Assembly: GCA_947464885.1 (NCBI GenBank)
Contig: CANHYZ010000072.1
Coordinates: forward strand, 1 to 8,304
Length of the DNA stretch: 8,304 bases
Reading direction: 5' to 3'
Source: Flavobacteriales bacterium
Lineage (GTDB): Bacteria > Bacteroidota > Bacteroidia > Flavobacteriales_D > Sanyastnellaceae
This document shows, piece after piece, positions 1-6,744 of the stretch (the first letter of the stretch is position 1; the number at the start of each line of letters is the position of its first letter). The notes beneath the pieces were generated by a model, which was given only the letters and a program-made list of their open reading frames with translations, had not been told where the DNA came from and did no database searches. The position numbers and the translations under genes are program-made.

Positions 1-1
1 T

Positions 2-3000
2 AATTATCAATTTGTATTTGCCAATAATCTGACAGGCCTATACTTCTATTTTGACGATGGCGTAAGTTTCATACAATCGCAAAGTCTACCTAGTTTATCT
101 GCTTGGCATCACATTGCTGTAAGTTACAATTACGACGGGGTGCCAGATAATTCAGTATGTAAGTTCTATATCGACGGTATTTGCGTTGGAACCTATCCTT
201 CAACAAAAGTTTTGGATGCAACAGATTATCCAATCTTTTTAGGCTCATACCTGGATGGTGCGATAAATACAGTAGATGGAAAGATGGATGATGTCACAAT
301 TTGGAATCGCGCTTTGACAGAGGCAGAGATTCTTTCACTTTACATGAGCTCAAATCAGGAATACTCTTGGTCCAACGGCGCCACCACCCCCTCCATCACT
401 GTGGCTCCAACCGAAACAACCACCTACAGCGTGACCGTTACGCAAGATGGCCAGACCTGCACGAGCGATGTAACTATCACGGTAAATCAGCCTTCAGCTG
501 AGGCGATCGAAGCGACTATTACCGAAGGTGAGACCTACGAATTCAATGGTCAGTCATTGACCACCGCGGGCACCTATGAAGCGGTGTTGGTAAACACCGC
601 GGGTTGCGATAGCGTGGTGACGTTGACGCTGACGGTTAATCCGGCATTGACTTGCGAGATTACGGCGTCGGCGATGTCGATCTGTGGGAGCGCATTAACA
701 TGTGCATCCAATGAACTTCCCGCCAATTTGCAAAACGGCCTGATTGCTTTCTACCCATTCTGTGGTAATGCTCAGGATGCGAGTGGTAATGGAAATGATG
801 GCTTAGTGAATGGAGCGGTTCTTTCATCGGATCGCTTTGGCAATGCAGCATCGGCGTACTATTTCAATGGTGTGAATTCACGAATTGACCTTAGTTCTAT
901 TAACGAAGCCGGTGACTTTTCGATTTCCTACTGGGAAAAAATTAACGAGACGAAGTTTTCATACCCTGTTGGTTTAGGCGTGAATACCACCAACTTCTAC
1001 AATGGCTATGGTATCGGTCAATCCGGCTATACCGGTGAGTGTGCTATACCCGCCAATATCCATTTTGTATTTGACGGTCTGACAGAATGCACCAATCTCA
1101 TGTATTCCTCAGCTGAATCCGTTTCTCAAGAATGGCGGTTGGTATCCTTTACTTATGAGCAAGGTAATTCCAAGCTTTACTACAATGGAAACTTGGTCTC
1201 TGAATCGACTGAACTCGACTATCCCGGATTCTTCATGCTGACCTTGGGTATACGATCTGATGGCGCTTGGCCTTTTGGAGGTTGGATAGATGACGTGCTT
1301 GTGCATAATCGCGCACTTGAGATGTCCGAAATTCAGAGCCTGCTATCCGATTCAGGTGTTGAATTAGAAATCGCATTATCTGAGAATGACCCACTCGCTT
1401 CTGCTTGCACCTCGAGTCAACTTCCGACTAACCTGCAAAACGGATTGATTGCCTATTACCCCTTCTGTGGTAATGCCAATGATGCCAGCGGGAATGGAAA
1501 CGACGGTCAGGTCAGTGGAGCATTACTTTCAAGTGATCGCTTCGGAAGTGCGGCTTCGGCATACTATTTCAATGGTGCTAATGCACGAATTGACATCAGT
1601 AACATTAACGAAACGGGAGATTTCTCCATCACTTACTGGGAAAAAATCAATCAGGTTAAGTTTGCCTACCCTGTTGGCTTAGGTGTGAATACCACTAACT
1701 TCTACAATGGCTATGGTATCGGTCAATCCGGCTATACAGGTGAGTGTGCTATACCCGCCAATATCCATTTTGTATTTGACGGTCTAACGGAATGCACCAA
1801 TCTCATGTTTGCTTCCGATCAATCCGTTGCTCAGCAGTGGCGACTGGTTTCGTTTACCCATGAGCAGGGTAACTCCAAACTTTATTACAATGGAAACTTA
1901 GTCTCTGAATCGAGTGAACTCGACTATCCCGGATTCTTCCTGCTAACGCTGGGAGTTCGTTCAGATAGCGCTTTCCCCTTTGATGGCTGGATTGATGACG
2001 TGCTGGTACATAACCGAGCCCTTTCAGCGGCAGAAATTCAAAGCCTAAATGGAGGACCAATCGCTCAAGTTCTCTGGTCCAACGGCGCCACCACCCCATC
2101 CATCACCGTGTCTCCAACCGAAACAACCACCTACAGCGTGACCGTTACTCAAGACGGCCAGACCTGCACGAGCGACGTGACCATTGAAGTCCTTCCCACC
2201 GAAACCTTCTACGCCGACAACGACGGCGACGGATTCGGAGATGCGGGCAATAGTATCAACGCTTGTGAGGGCCAACCACAAGGGTATGTGACTGATAACA
2301 GCGATTGCGATGATACCAATGCTGCTGTGTTTATCGGAGCAAGCTGCGACGATGGCGATGCCTGCACCGAAGGTGATATCCTGCGCGGGGATTGTACCTG
2401 CGCCGGAACGTATAGCGACGATGATCAAGACGGCACCTGCAATGCGCTTGACCTGTGTGCCTTCGGACCTGAGCCGGGAACCGCATGTGATGACAACAAC
2501 CCCTGCACGATGGGCGACAGCATTCAAGATGATTGCACCTGCGCCGGTCAGGCCGTTGAACAGGAAACATCCATCGAAACAGCTCACGCTTGTGAGCCCT
2601 TCAATTGGAATGGTGAAGTGTATACCCAAAGCGGTACATACACCTATATCACAACCAATGCACTGGGCTGCGACAGCATCGCTACCCTCGAACTTACCGT
2701 TGGCGCGCCTTCGTCATCATCGACGGCAATCAACGCATGCAACGGCTATACGTGGAACGAACAAGCGTATACACAATCGGGCACCTACACCTTTGTGACG
2801 CCAAATACCTCCGGCTGTGATAGCACGGCAACATTGGTACTCACCATTCAAAACCCAAGTGTTGCACCAACAGCAATTAACGCATCTTCAGCCAGTGTAA
2901 CCGTTGGCGGATCAGTAACCCTGAGCGTTGTCGGTGGCACCCTCGGTTCCGGTGCTCAGTGGAAATGGTACAGCCAGTCATGCGGTGGTCAATTCATCGG

Positions 3001-4165
3001 CACAGGTAATAGCATCACAGTCACCGTTAACGCTACAAACGCCTACTTCGTGCGCGCTGAAGGCGATTGCAACGTGACAAGCTGCGCATCAGTTACCATC
3101 ACAGCAAACCCAATTCCATGCGGTCCGCAAAGCGTAGCTGCCTCTGCACTATCGGTGTGCTACGGTAGCTCAACCATGCTCACCGTCAGCGGTCAACTGA
3201 ATGCAGGTGCATCCTGGAAGTGGTATAAGAACGCTTGCGGATCAGGTGTTGTCGTTGGTACAGGCTCATCTTTGGCCGTGCTGCCAACTGCAACCACGAC
3301 GTACTTCGTGCGTGCAGAAGGCGGTACCTGCGGTATTACATCTTGCCAGTCGATTACCATCACCGTGAACCCGGCTCCTGCTCAGCCGGCCTTCATTCAA
3401 GGACCGGTCAACGGTCTATGCGGATTGCAAGGCGTCAGCTACTCCACGCCTGCCGTTAGCGGTGCTTCAAGCTATGTATGGTCTGTTCCAACGGGCGCAA
3501 CCATTGTTTCAGGACAAGGCACCAACGCCATTGTGGTGAACTACGGCTCTTCATTGGGAATCAACACGGTTTGCGGCGCAACATCCATCTGCGTGCGTTC
3601 GGTGAATGCCTGCGGTTCTAGCGCCCTGCGCTGCGTGAACCTCAGCTTGGCTCCGGCTACTCCGGGTGCTATCACCGGACAATCAATTGTATGCCGAACG
3701 CAATCCTACACCTACTCCATCGCTCCAGTAGCCGGCGCTACAAGCTACACCTGGACGGTACCTTCGACTTGGCAGATTACTTCGGGACAAGGCACAACCT
3801 CTATAACGGTTGTTGCCGGAACCATGAACGGTGAAGTGCGCGTGTTGGCTAACAATGCTTGCGGAGCTTCCAAGATTGCTCGTCGCAGTGTAACCACATT
3901 CGTCTGCAGCAATCCAGGTATGACCATGCTCGATGAAATGCCTGAGCTCGCCCTGTGGCCAAACCCGGCGAATGATCTCGTGCACCTCGATGTTGACCAG
4001 ATTATCCCCGACAAAGTAGAGATCTACGATATGCTCGGTAAGCGCATGTATGAAGGTGCATGGACACAAGAGTTCGACGTGACTACTTGGCCGAGCGGTA
4101 TGTATATCGTGCGCGTTACCTTGGGAGAAGAACACCTAATTCAACGCCTGGAAATCGCCCATTAA
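2..4165 (+). CDS. T9SS-exported multidomain LamG/Ig-like surface protein (5' partial)
   Basis: Probable cell-surface adhesin or glycan-binding protein; no catalytic domain is visible. The reading frame is open from base 2, so the true start lies upstream, and 1387 residues are visible. Domain order by visible residue: LamG (1-115, with AWHHIAVSYN and KFYIDG), an Ig-like SNGATTPSIT module (122-160), a short GTYE/GCDS repeat (166-214), LamG 2 (234-447), LamG 3 (469-682), a second SNGATTPSIT module (691-730), an acidic Cys-rich MopE/thrombospondin-3-like stretch (735-850), two short YTQSGTYT/GCDS repeats (855-950), two Ig-like domains with WKWY cores (953-1125), two PKD-like domains with YxW cores (1126-1300), and a T9SS type A sorting domain (1314-1387, with WPNPAND and DMLGKRMYEG). 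Export across the outer membrane by PorU-dependent T9SS is inferred from that C-terminus. The ligand is unknown. The first LamG is clearly more AT-rich than what follows. A strong hairpin lies 17 nt after the stop. Confidence 0.93.
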   Translation, partial: NYQFVFANNLTGLYFYFDDGVSFIQSQSLPSLSAWHHIAVSYNYDGVPDNSVCKFYIDGICVGTYPSTKVLDATDYPIFLGSYLDGAINTVDGKMDDVTIWNRALTEAEILSLYMSSNQEYSWSNGATTPSITVAPTETTTYSVTVTQDGQTCTSDVTITVNQPSAEAIEATITEGETYEFNGQSLTTAGTYEAVLVNTAGCDSVVTLTLTVNPALTCEITASAMSICGSALTCASNELPANLQNGLIAFYPFCGNAQDASGNGNDGLVNGAVLSSDRFGNAASAYYFNGVNSRIDLSSINEAGDFSISYWEKINETKFSYPVGLGVNTTNFYNGYGIGQSGYTGECAIPANIHFVFDGLTECTNLMYSSAESVSQEWRLVSFTYEQGNSKLYYNGNLVSESTELDYPGFFMLTLGIRSDGAWPFGGWIDDVLVHNRALEMSEIQSLLSDSGVELEIALSENDPLASACTSSQLPTNLQNGLIAYYPFCGNANDASGNGNDGQVSGALLSSDRFGSAASAYYFNGANARIDISNINETGDFSITYWEKINQVKFAYPVGLGVNTTNFYNGYGIGQSGYTGECAIPANIHFVFDGLTECTNLMFASDQSVAQQWRLVSFTHEQGNSKLYYNGNLVSESSELDYPGFFLLTLGVRSDSAFPFDGWIDDVLVHNRALSAAEIQSLNGGPIAQVLWSNGATTPSITVSPTETTTYSVTVTQDGQTCTSDVTIEVLPTETFYADNDGDGFGDAGNSINACEGQPQGYVTDNSDCDDTNAAVFIGASCDDGDACTEGDILRGDCTCAGTYSDDDQDGTCNALDLCAFGPEPGTACDDNNPCTMGDSIQDDCTCAGQAVEQETSIETAHACEPFNWNGEVYTQSGTYTYITTNALGCDSIATLELTVGAPSSSSTAINACNGYTWNEQAYTQSGTYTFVTPNTSGCDSTATLVLTIQNPSVAPTAINASSASVTVGGSVTLSVVGGTLGSGAQWKWYSQSCGGQFIGTGNSITVTVNATNAYFVRAEGDCNVTSCASVTITANPIPCGPQSVAASALSVCYGSSTMLTVSGQLNAGASWKWYKNACGSGVVVGTGSSLAVLPTATTTYFVRAEGGTCGITSCQSITITVNPAPAQPAFIQGPVNGLCGLQGVSYSTPAVSGASSYVWSVPTGATIVSGQGTNAIVVNYGSSLGINTVCGATSICVRSVNACGSSALRCVNLSLAPATPGAITGQSIVCRTQSYTYSIAPVAGATSYTWTVPSTWQITSGQGTTSITVVAGTMNGEVRVLANNACGASKIARRSVTTFVCSNPGMTMLDEMPELALWPNPANDLVHLDVDQIIPDKVEIYDMLGKRMYEGAWTQEFDVTTWPSGMYIVRVTLGEEHLIQRLEIAH
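368..472 (+). repeat. Ig-like SNGATTPSIT module, copy 1
   Basis: This stretch of about 105 bases encodes WSNGATTPSITVAPTETTTY and onward to TCTSDV. It is nearly identical at DNA level to 2075-2179, an offset of 1707 nt, with only scattered single-base changes. Both copies directly follow a LamG domain, so LamG plus this module looks like a reusable cassette. Confidence 0.9.
701..1345 (+). repeat. LamG repeat copy A inside the surface protein gene
   Basis: This is the first of two tandem copies of a roughly 214-residue LamG (concanavalin A-like) unit. It runs from the Cys before ELPANLQNG to EIQSL. It aligns without gaps to 1406-2050 at a constant offset of 705 nt. By hand count about 35 residues differ, or about 84% identity. 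Confidence 0.92.
1406..2050 (+). repeat. LamG repeat copy B inside the surface protein gene
   Basis: This is the second copy of the unit at 701-1345, with a 705-nt period and no indel. The stretch 1667-1807 encodes 47 residues identical to those of 962-1102. By hand count only six synonymous base differences separate them. Identical DNA runs include 1697-1737 and 1739-1785. Confidence 0.92.
2075..2179 (+). repeat. Ig-like SNGATTPSIT module, copy 2
   Basis: This is the second copy of the module at 368-472, following LamG copy B. It leads straight into the acidic FYADNDGDGFGD segment rather than the GTYE/GCDS repeat that follows copy 1. Confidence 0.9.
2204..2550 (+). other. Acidic Cys/Asp-rich MopE/thrombospondin-3-like coding segment
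   Basis: The segment opens with FYADNDGDGFGD, then a CEGQPQGYV block and DNSDCDD, the pattern of the MopE-type putative metal-binding motif common in Bacteroidota surface proteins. It continues with CDDGDACTEGD, GDCTCAG, DDDQDGTC and CDDNNPCTMGD, which are Asp-rich loops paired with cysteines. Known relatives bind Ca2+ or other divalent metal and stiffen the linker between adhesive domains; that role is inferred here. Spacing of the Asp residues resembles DxDxDG calcium loops. Confidence 0.75.
2563..2853 (+). repeat. Two short YTQSGTYT/GCDS repeats in the surface protein
   Basis: Two adjacent units of about 48 residues share AC-x-x-[FY]-x-WN, YTQSGTYT, a central GCDS and a closing [AV]TLxLT. 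A diverged third unit lies at about 497-643 (GTYEAVLVNTAGCDSVVTLTLTV). The motif is familiar from gliding-motility and SprB-like repeat regions of Bacteroidota surface proteins, where it forms small beta-sandwich spacers; its specific function is unknown. Confidence 0.75.
3941..4162 (+). other. T9SS type A C-terminal sorting domain (coding segment)
   Basis: The last 74 or so residues begin at PELALWPNPAND, continue through VEIYDMLGKRMYEG and WPSGMYIVRV, and end in QRLEIAH. This is the layout of the TIGR04183-type sorting signal: a WPNPA box, a central YDxxG[KR] box and a terminal short strand. In known cases it is read by the T9SS and removed by the PorU sortase as the protein is attached to the outer membrane surface. 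Confidence 0.95.
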
Positions 4166-4182
4166 TCCGATATCAACCCATT

Positions 4183-4214
4183 AAAAAAGGGCGGCCACAA
4201 GGCTGCCCTTTTTT
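4183..4214. terminator. Bidirectional rho-independent terminator
   Basis: Stem AAAAAAGGGCGGCC, loop ACAA, stem GGCTGCCCTTTTTT: 14 pairs with a single G-U wobble, A-tract on one side and T-tract on the other. It starts 17 nt after the stop of the surface protein gene (+). It also lies 2 nt beyond the stop of the convergent ATPase gene (-), so it can serve both. Confidence 0.93.
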
Positions 4215-4216
4215 GT

Positions 4217-5908
4217 TTATTCATGAAGAACGTTGCTCTTGGACTTCAAAAGACGATTCCCATTGGCGGTAAGCGTATAGGATTTTGCAGGAGCACGCGA
4301 TGACGAATCTTCGTGGTAATGCAAATAGCCTTGCGATACCAGCGGTGACAAAAACAACCTTCGATTACGTGTCTGATGCGTTAATCCCAAAACTTGAGTC
4401 AGTAATTCCGATGCCTTCCTAGGACCATCCAAACATGCTGCAAGTACACTCCAATGACGCTCATCGAGCTCAACAATACTAGCATCAGGTTTAATGGAGA
4501 CTGCCTTTTCGGGATATCGCATTTCAGGTTCCTTCGCGGATGATACCACTGGCGCCTCCGGCGGATAAAGCAGTATATAGCGAATATAATAGTCGATGCG
4601 GGATGCCAGGAAATAAGGAAGGTTCACCAGCGTATAATGCTTGCCTAGTGCTGTTTGACACGTTGTCAATTGAAATGGTCCTCCATAAAACCGGATCGCA
4701 AACGTCAGTGGAGATTGATCCATGAATACGTGCAGTGAACGTAACGTGCCGTGAGCACCTGATTTTACTTCCACAGGAACAAGCATTCCTTGATACGGAT
4801 AAATGAAATCAACCTCAGCATCAGATTGATTTTTCTGCCTCACCCAAAAGTTGAGTTTACTCAATGGACCCGACTGAAACGAAAGCAATTCCTGTCCAAC
4901 CAAATGCTCTATTAGCGTTCCTTGATAAATGGAAGACAAATCATCAATCCCAATAAGGTCGCGTTGTATATCGGCCATGAAGTTGGCTAGCCCTGTATCC
5001 AACACCTGTATACGCGGAGTTTTGCCATGATCGGGTATACACGGCGGAATCGCACTGGTCGTTGGGTAAACAAGTGAAACCAAATGTGCTTTCTCTAAAG
5101 CACGGAGCACTTCGCCAATGGATTTTGAAGGATAAATCTGCTGTCCTAGCCCACTAAAGGAAATTCGTTTTCCCGCATTGAGCATCGCCTGTTGAATTGT
5201 GTGGCGGATGACATGCGTTTGTGCTTCATTACGTGCATATTTTTCTACGTCATTGAGGTAGGTTGTCATGAGAGATTCATAAACCGGAACCAACGCTGTG
5301 AGATCTTTTCGCTCTAAATAACGCGCGAGCACCTCAGGCATACCGCCCAAATAGGCATACCGATGAAAGGCCTTAAACAACTCAGTGTAGGCAAAGTCCT
5401 GAACAGGCGTCTGATGGAAAGCGTCAATCAAAGCATGTTGCTCACCTGCGAAAAGAAATTCCTCAAACGAGACCGGTCGAAGGACCAGAAATTCTACACG
5501 TCCTACCGGAAAAGTCAAGGTGGTTCCATGCACATTTTCGATCATGCTGCCCGCTGCGATAACCGCCAACTCAGGTATATCCTCATAGAAATAGCGCAAC
5601 AGATTAACAACCTCGGGACTTTCCTGAATCTCATCGATGAACAGCAGGGTGTCTGCAATGGCACTGCGTTGCATGTTATGACGAAGCAGCAAATTTTGAA
5701 CGAGTACTTCCATACTCGTTTTCGTTTTGAAAAGGGCTGCGTCCTCAGGTCGCTCCAAATTCACATGAATGTATTGTTTGAATTGCTTCCCGAATTGATT
5801 CACCAGTGTGGTCTTGCCAACTTGTCTGGCACCCCTTATGACGAGCGGTTTGCGGTGAGAGTCAATGCGCCATTGCTCCAGTTTTTCCAATAAACGACGA
5901 CGATACAT
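4217..5908 (-). CDS. AAA_14/DUF4143-family ATPase with C-terminal winged-helix extension
   Basis: This is a P-loop ATPase of the AAA_14 plus DUF4143 type, abundant in Bacteroidota and of unsettled function. The Walker A is GARQVGKT (residues 26-33), the Walker B LLFIDE (88-93), and a sensor-like AAGS sits at 118-121. The DUF4143 part (about 200-420) carries a PD-(D/E)XK-like set: E334 in TLIEHLVGQE, D367 in DAEVDF, and E380/K382 in VEVKSG. At 563 residues it exceeds the usual 370-450. The extra tail (about 480-555) reads as a winged helix: VLAACLDGPRKASELL, a recognition-helix-like THQTRNRRLF, then a wing and YTLTANG. That suggests DNA binding or self-regulation, which is inferred. The ATG at 5908 directly precedes the conserved YRR opening. 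It lies 87 nt after cmk, in a gap holding two identical repeats, and ends at the shared terminator. Confidence 0.88.
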   Translation of the reverse strand: MYRRRLLEKLEQWRIDSHRKPLVIRGARQVGKTTLVNQFGKQFKQYIHVNLERPEDAALFKTKTSMEVLVQNLLLRHNMQRSAIADTLLFIDEIQESPEVVNLLRYFYEDIPELAVIAAGSMIENVHGTTLTFPVGRVEFLVLRPVSFEEFLFAGEQHALIDAFHQTPVQDFAYTELFKAFHRYAYLGGMPEVLARYLERKDLTALVPVYESLMTTYLNDVEKYARNEAQTHVIRHTIQQAMLNAGKRISFSGLGQQIYPSKSIGEVLRALEKAHLVSLVYPTTSAIPPCIPDHGKTPRIQVLDTGLANFMADIQRDLIGIDDLSSIYQGTLIEHLVGQELLSFQSGPLSKLNFWVRQKNQSDAEVDFIYPYQGMLVPVEVKSGAHGTLRSLHVFMDQSPLTFAIRFYGGPFQLTTCQTALGKHYTLVNLPYFLASRIDYYIRYILLYPPEAPVVSSAKEPEMRYPEKAVSIKPDASIVELDERHWSVLAACLDGPRKASELLTQVLGLTHQTRNRRLFLSPLVSQGYLHYHEDSSSRAPAKSYTLTANGNRLLKSKSNVLHE

Positions 5909-5927
5909 GTGCGTTCAATTAAGGACG

Positions 5928-5935
5928 CAAAGGTA
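5928..5935 (-). promoter_or_regulatory. Candidate -7 promoter box for the ATPase gene
   Basis: On the minus strand this reads TACCTTTG, an exact match to the Bacteroidota TAnnTTTG -7 consensus, 19 nt upstream of the ATG. A TTTG lies 12 nt further upstream, too close for a standard -33 box, so the promoter assignment is tentative. The proximal 19-nt repeat begins just upstream of this box. Confidence 0.4.
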
Positions 5936-5945
5936 GGCAGTTAAT

Positions 5946-5964
5946 CCCAAAATAAGGGTTAATT
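5946..5964. repeat. 19-nt direct repeat, copy proximal to ATPase (operator-like)
   Basis: The sequence CCCAAAATAAGGGTTAATT is identical to 5979-5997. With its left flank TTAAT it forms an imperfect inverted repeat, TTAATCCC facing GGGTTAA. Its position just upstream of a candidate -7 box suits an operator for the ATPase gene. Confidence 0.75.
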
Positions 5965-5978
5965 CAATGAAATACTTA

Positions 5979-5997
5979 CCCAAAATAAGGGTTAATT
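5979..5997. repeat. 19-nt direct repeat, copy distal to ATPase, overlapping cmk stop
   Basis: This is the second exact copy of CCCAAAATAAGGGTTAATT. Starts of the two copies are 33 bp apart, close to three helical turns, so bound proteins would face the same side of the helix. It overlaps two bases of the cmk stop codon. Inverted flanks TTACCC/GGGTTAA repeat the imperfect symmetry of the other copy. Confidence 0.75.
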
Positions 5998-6700
5998 ATT
6001 CACTGAACACAGCCATGCGCTGCGTCACTTTGTGCATCACAAACTGATACTGCTCTTCAATGGTAAGGTTGGAATTGTCGACGACTACGGCGTCGGGCGC
6101 TTGAATCAGCGGGTCATGAGCGCGAGTAGTATCAATGAGGTCGCGCTGAGTGATGTTGCGTAACACATCGTCCATCGACGTATCGACGCCCATGCTCTTG
6201 AGTTCTTCATAGCGACGACGTGCGCGAATCTTCGGATCAGCGGTCATAAACAACTTCAATTCGGCATCGGGCAGCACGACTGTGCCGATATCACGACCGT
6301 CCATCACCACGCCTTTTGTTTCGGCCATGCGCTTTTGCAAACGCACGAGTTTCTGACGCACTTCTTTGATGGCTGAAATAGGAGAAACGCTATTGCTCAC
6401 TTGTAACGTACGAATCTCACGCTCCACATTGTGACCGTTGAGGTACGTTTCATATTTGTACGTATCCGTATTGTACTTGAAATTGATCATCACCAGGTCC
6501 AACGCCGGAATCAATGCGGTTTCATTCACCTTGCCATCAGCAGCAATGTAGCCGTGTTGCAGCGCATACAACGTCATGGCTCTATACATGGCGCCGGTGT
6601 CGATGTAGATGTAATGCAGCTCTTTGGCTATTGCTTTGGCGATGGTGCTTTTACCGCAGGAGGAGTATCCATCGATGGCAATATTGATTTTGGCTTTCAC
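5996..6700 (-). CDS. cmk: Cytidylate kinase, (d)CMP kinase
   Basis: This cytoplasmic enzyme phosphorylates CMP and dCMP with ATP to CDP and dCDP, serving nucleotide salvage and recycling of RNA-derived CMP. It has 234 residues, a normal length. Visible motifs are the P-loop GYSSCGKST (11-19), DTGAMYR (34-40), the DGRDIGTVVLP block (134-144) for nucleotide-monophosphate binding, and the Arg-rich lid ARRRYEEL (about 158-165). The start is GTG at 6700. Reading back in frame there is no ATG before a TGA 11 codons upstream, and the conserved P-loop begins at residue 11. No clear Shine-Dalgarno precedes it. It lies 44 nt after the sirtuin gene with no terminator between, so co-transcription is likely. 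Confidence 0.96.
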   Translation of the reverse strand: MKAKINIAIDGYSSCGKSTIAKAIAKELHYIYIDTGAMYRAMTLYALQHGYIAADGKVNETALIPALDLVMINFKYNTDTYKYETYLNGHNVEREIRTLQVSNSVSPISAIKEVRQKLVRLQKRMAETKGVVMDGRDIGTVVLPDAELKLFMTADPKIRARRRYEELKSMGVDTSMDDVLRNITQRDLIDTTRAHDPLIQAPDAVVVDNSNLTIEEQYQFVMHKVTQRMAVFSE

Positions 6701-6744
6701 GGGGTCGGAGAAGGTTTGCGCGAAAGTAATTCAATTCACCTTAT

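Noticed and set aside
140..142. GTG as the start codon of the surface protein gene
   Set aside because: The frame is open upstream to the window edge and encodes conserved LamG residues there, so the GTG is internal.
701..2179. CRISPR-like or transposon repeats
   Set aside because: The long repeats are in-frame protein domain duplications. No short regular repeat-spacer array, terminal inverted repeats or transposase is present.
2045..2629. 194-codon open frame on the minus strand
   Set aside because: It lies wholly opposite the surface protein's well-supported domains. Its low-complexity Ala/Val/Gly/Ile composition is what the complement of that repeat-rich coding sequence would give.
2..4165. 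Glycoside hydrolase or protease role for the giant protein
   Set aside because: LamG, Ig-like and PKD-like domains often accompany enzymes, but no catalytic domain or motif is visible in the part present; one could exist upstream.
4381..4392. TTAATCCCAAAA, matching the start of the repeat at 5941
   Set aside because: Only 12 bases match and they lie inside the conserved winged-helix coding part of the ATPase; the rest of the repeat is absent, so chance is likely.
5363..5893. 176-codon open frame on the plus strand
   Set aside because: It is antisense to the conserved Walker A/Walker B part of the ATPase and matches no family I recognise.
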